DNA of 64,000 nucleotides, from positions 38,250,602 through 38,314,601 of the forward strand of contig NC_134850.1 in the NCBI RefSeq assembly GCF_965363235.1. Direction: 5' to 3'. Shown piece by piece: positions 63,928 through 64,000 of the stretch. Position 1 is the stretch's first letter, and each line of letters opens with the position of its first letter. The notes beneath the pieces are model-generated. The model saw only the letters and a list, made by a program, of their open reading frames with translations, was not told the DNA's origin and did not search any database. The stretch is from Mytilus galloprovincialis (Eukaryota; Mollusca; Bivalvia; Mytilida; Mytilidae). The position numbers were made by a program, and so were the translations under genes.

Positions 63928-64000
63928 GTATATTTGATTAAAAAAATGTATTTTGTAATAAGATTTGTTTACAAAGGAAGTATAAAAGAACAACTTGTGA

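Overview
The window looks like nuclear DNA of a bivalve mollusc, most likely a mytilid mussel. It is AT-rich, with short exons in AT-rich introns, and dense in dispersed repeats that I recognise from mussel genomes: the 'TGCCCCACCTACGATAGTAG' and 'AGCTCACCTGGCC' families, the 'AAGATGTGGTATGATTG' repeat, and a tRNA-derived SINE with a (CAAT)n tail. There is no prokaryotic gene organisation, and I see no rRNA or functional tRNA gene.

Almost the whole window is the interior of one plus-strand gene. I traced 68 exons (positions 64 to 63927) encoding 20 tandem copies of a module of about 195 residues, 11,568 coding bases or about 3,856 codons in all. Each module has exon A (six cysteines, motifs CC, DPC, GIEK and YxWG), a short exon b (always 43 nt when separate), exon B (three cysteines, motifs VCFES, LPKxxCDW) and exon C (one cysteine, motifs FSLxxW, LGIxxYL, GWN). 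Introns fall at fixed phases (A/b phase 1, b/B phase 2, B/C phase 1, C/A phase 1), and all 68 exons keep one frame with no stop. Start codon, signal peptide and stop lie outside, so the full protein is larger. I do not recognise a named family. The cysteines and many N-glycosylation sequons indicate a secreted or extracellular protein.

The module layout is not uniform. A and b are one exon in modules 2-10 and 12 but two exons in 1, 11, 13-18 and 20, and module 19 has b and B joined instead. Seventeen of the 19 complete modules have exactly ten cysteines. The other two have exactly eight, each missing one pair: B-Cys1 with B-Cys2 in module 17, and A-Cys6 with B-Cys3 in module 11. This suggests two disulfide bonds.

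The introns carry the mobile DNA. Positions 15230-18794 hold a 3.6-kb TTAA-flanked element in intron A8/B8. Positions 22735-24475 hold two adjacent foldback elements in intron A9/B9. Positions 28439-29683, 35137-36954, 37418-41500 and 56893-60587 hold elements with a 5' hairpin, a microsatellite, tandem core repeats (147, 161, 166 or about 500 bp) and a 3' hairpin followed by CTTGTT or CTAGTT, like bivalve pearl/HINE (non-autonomous Helentron-like) elements. Several are nested, three at the same sequence. Smaller MITEs, SINEs and foldbacks fill other introns.
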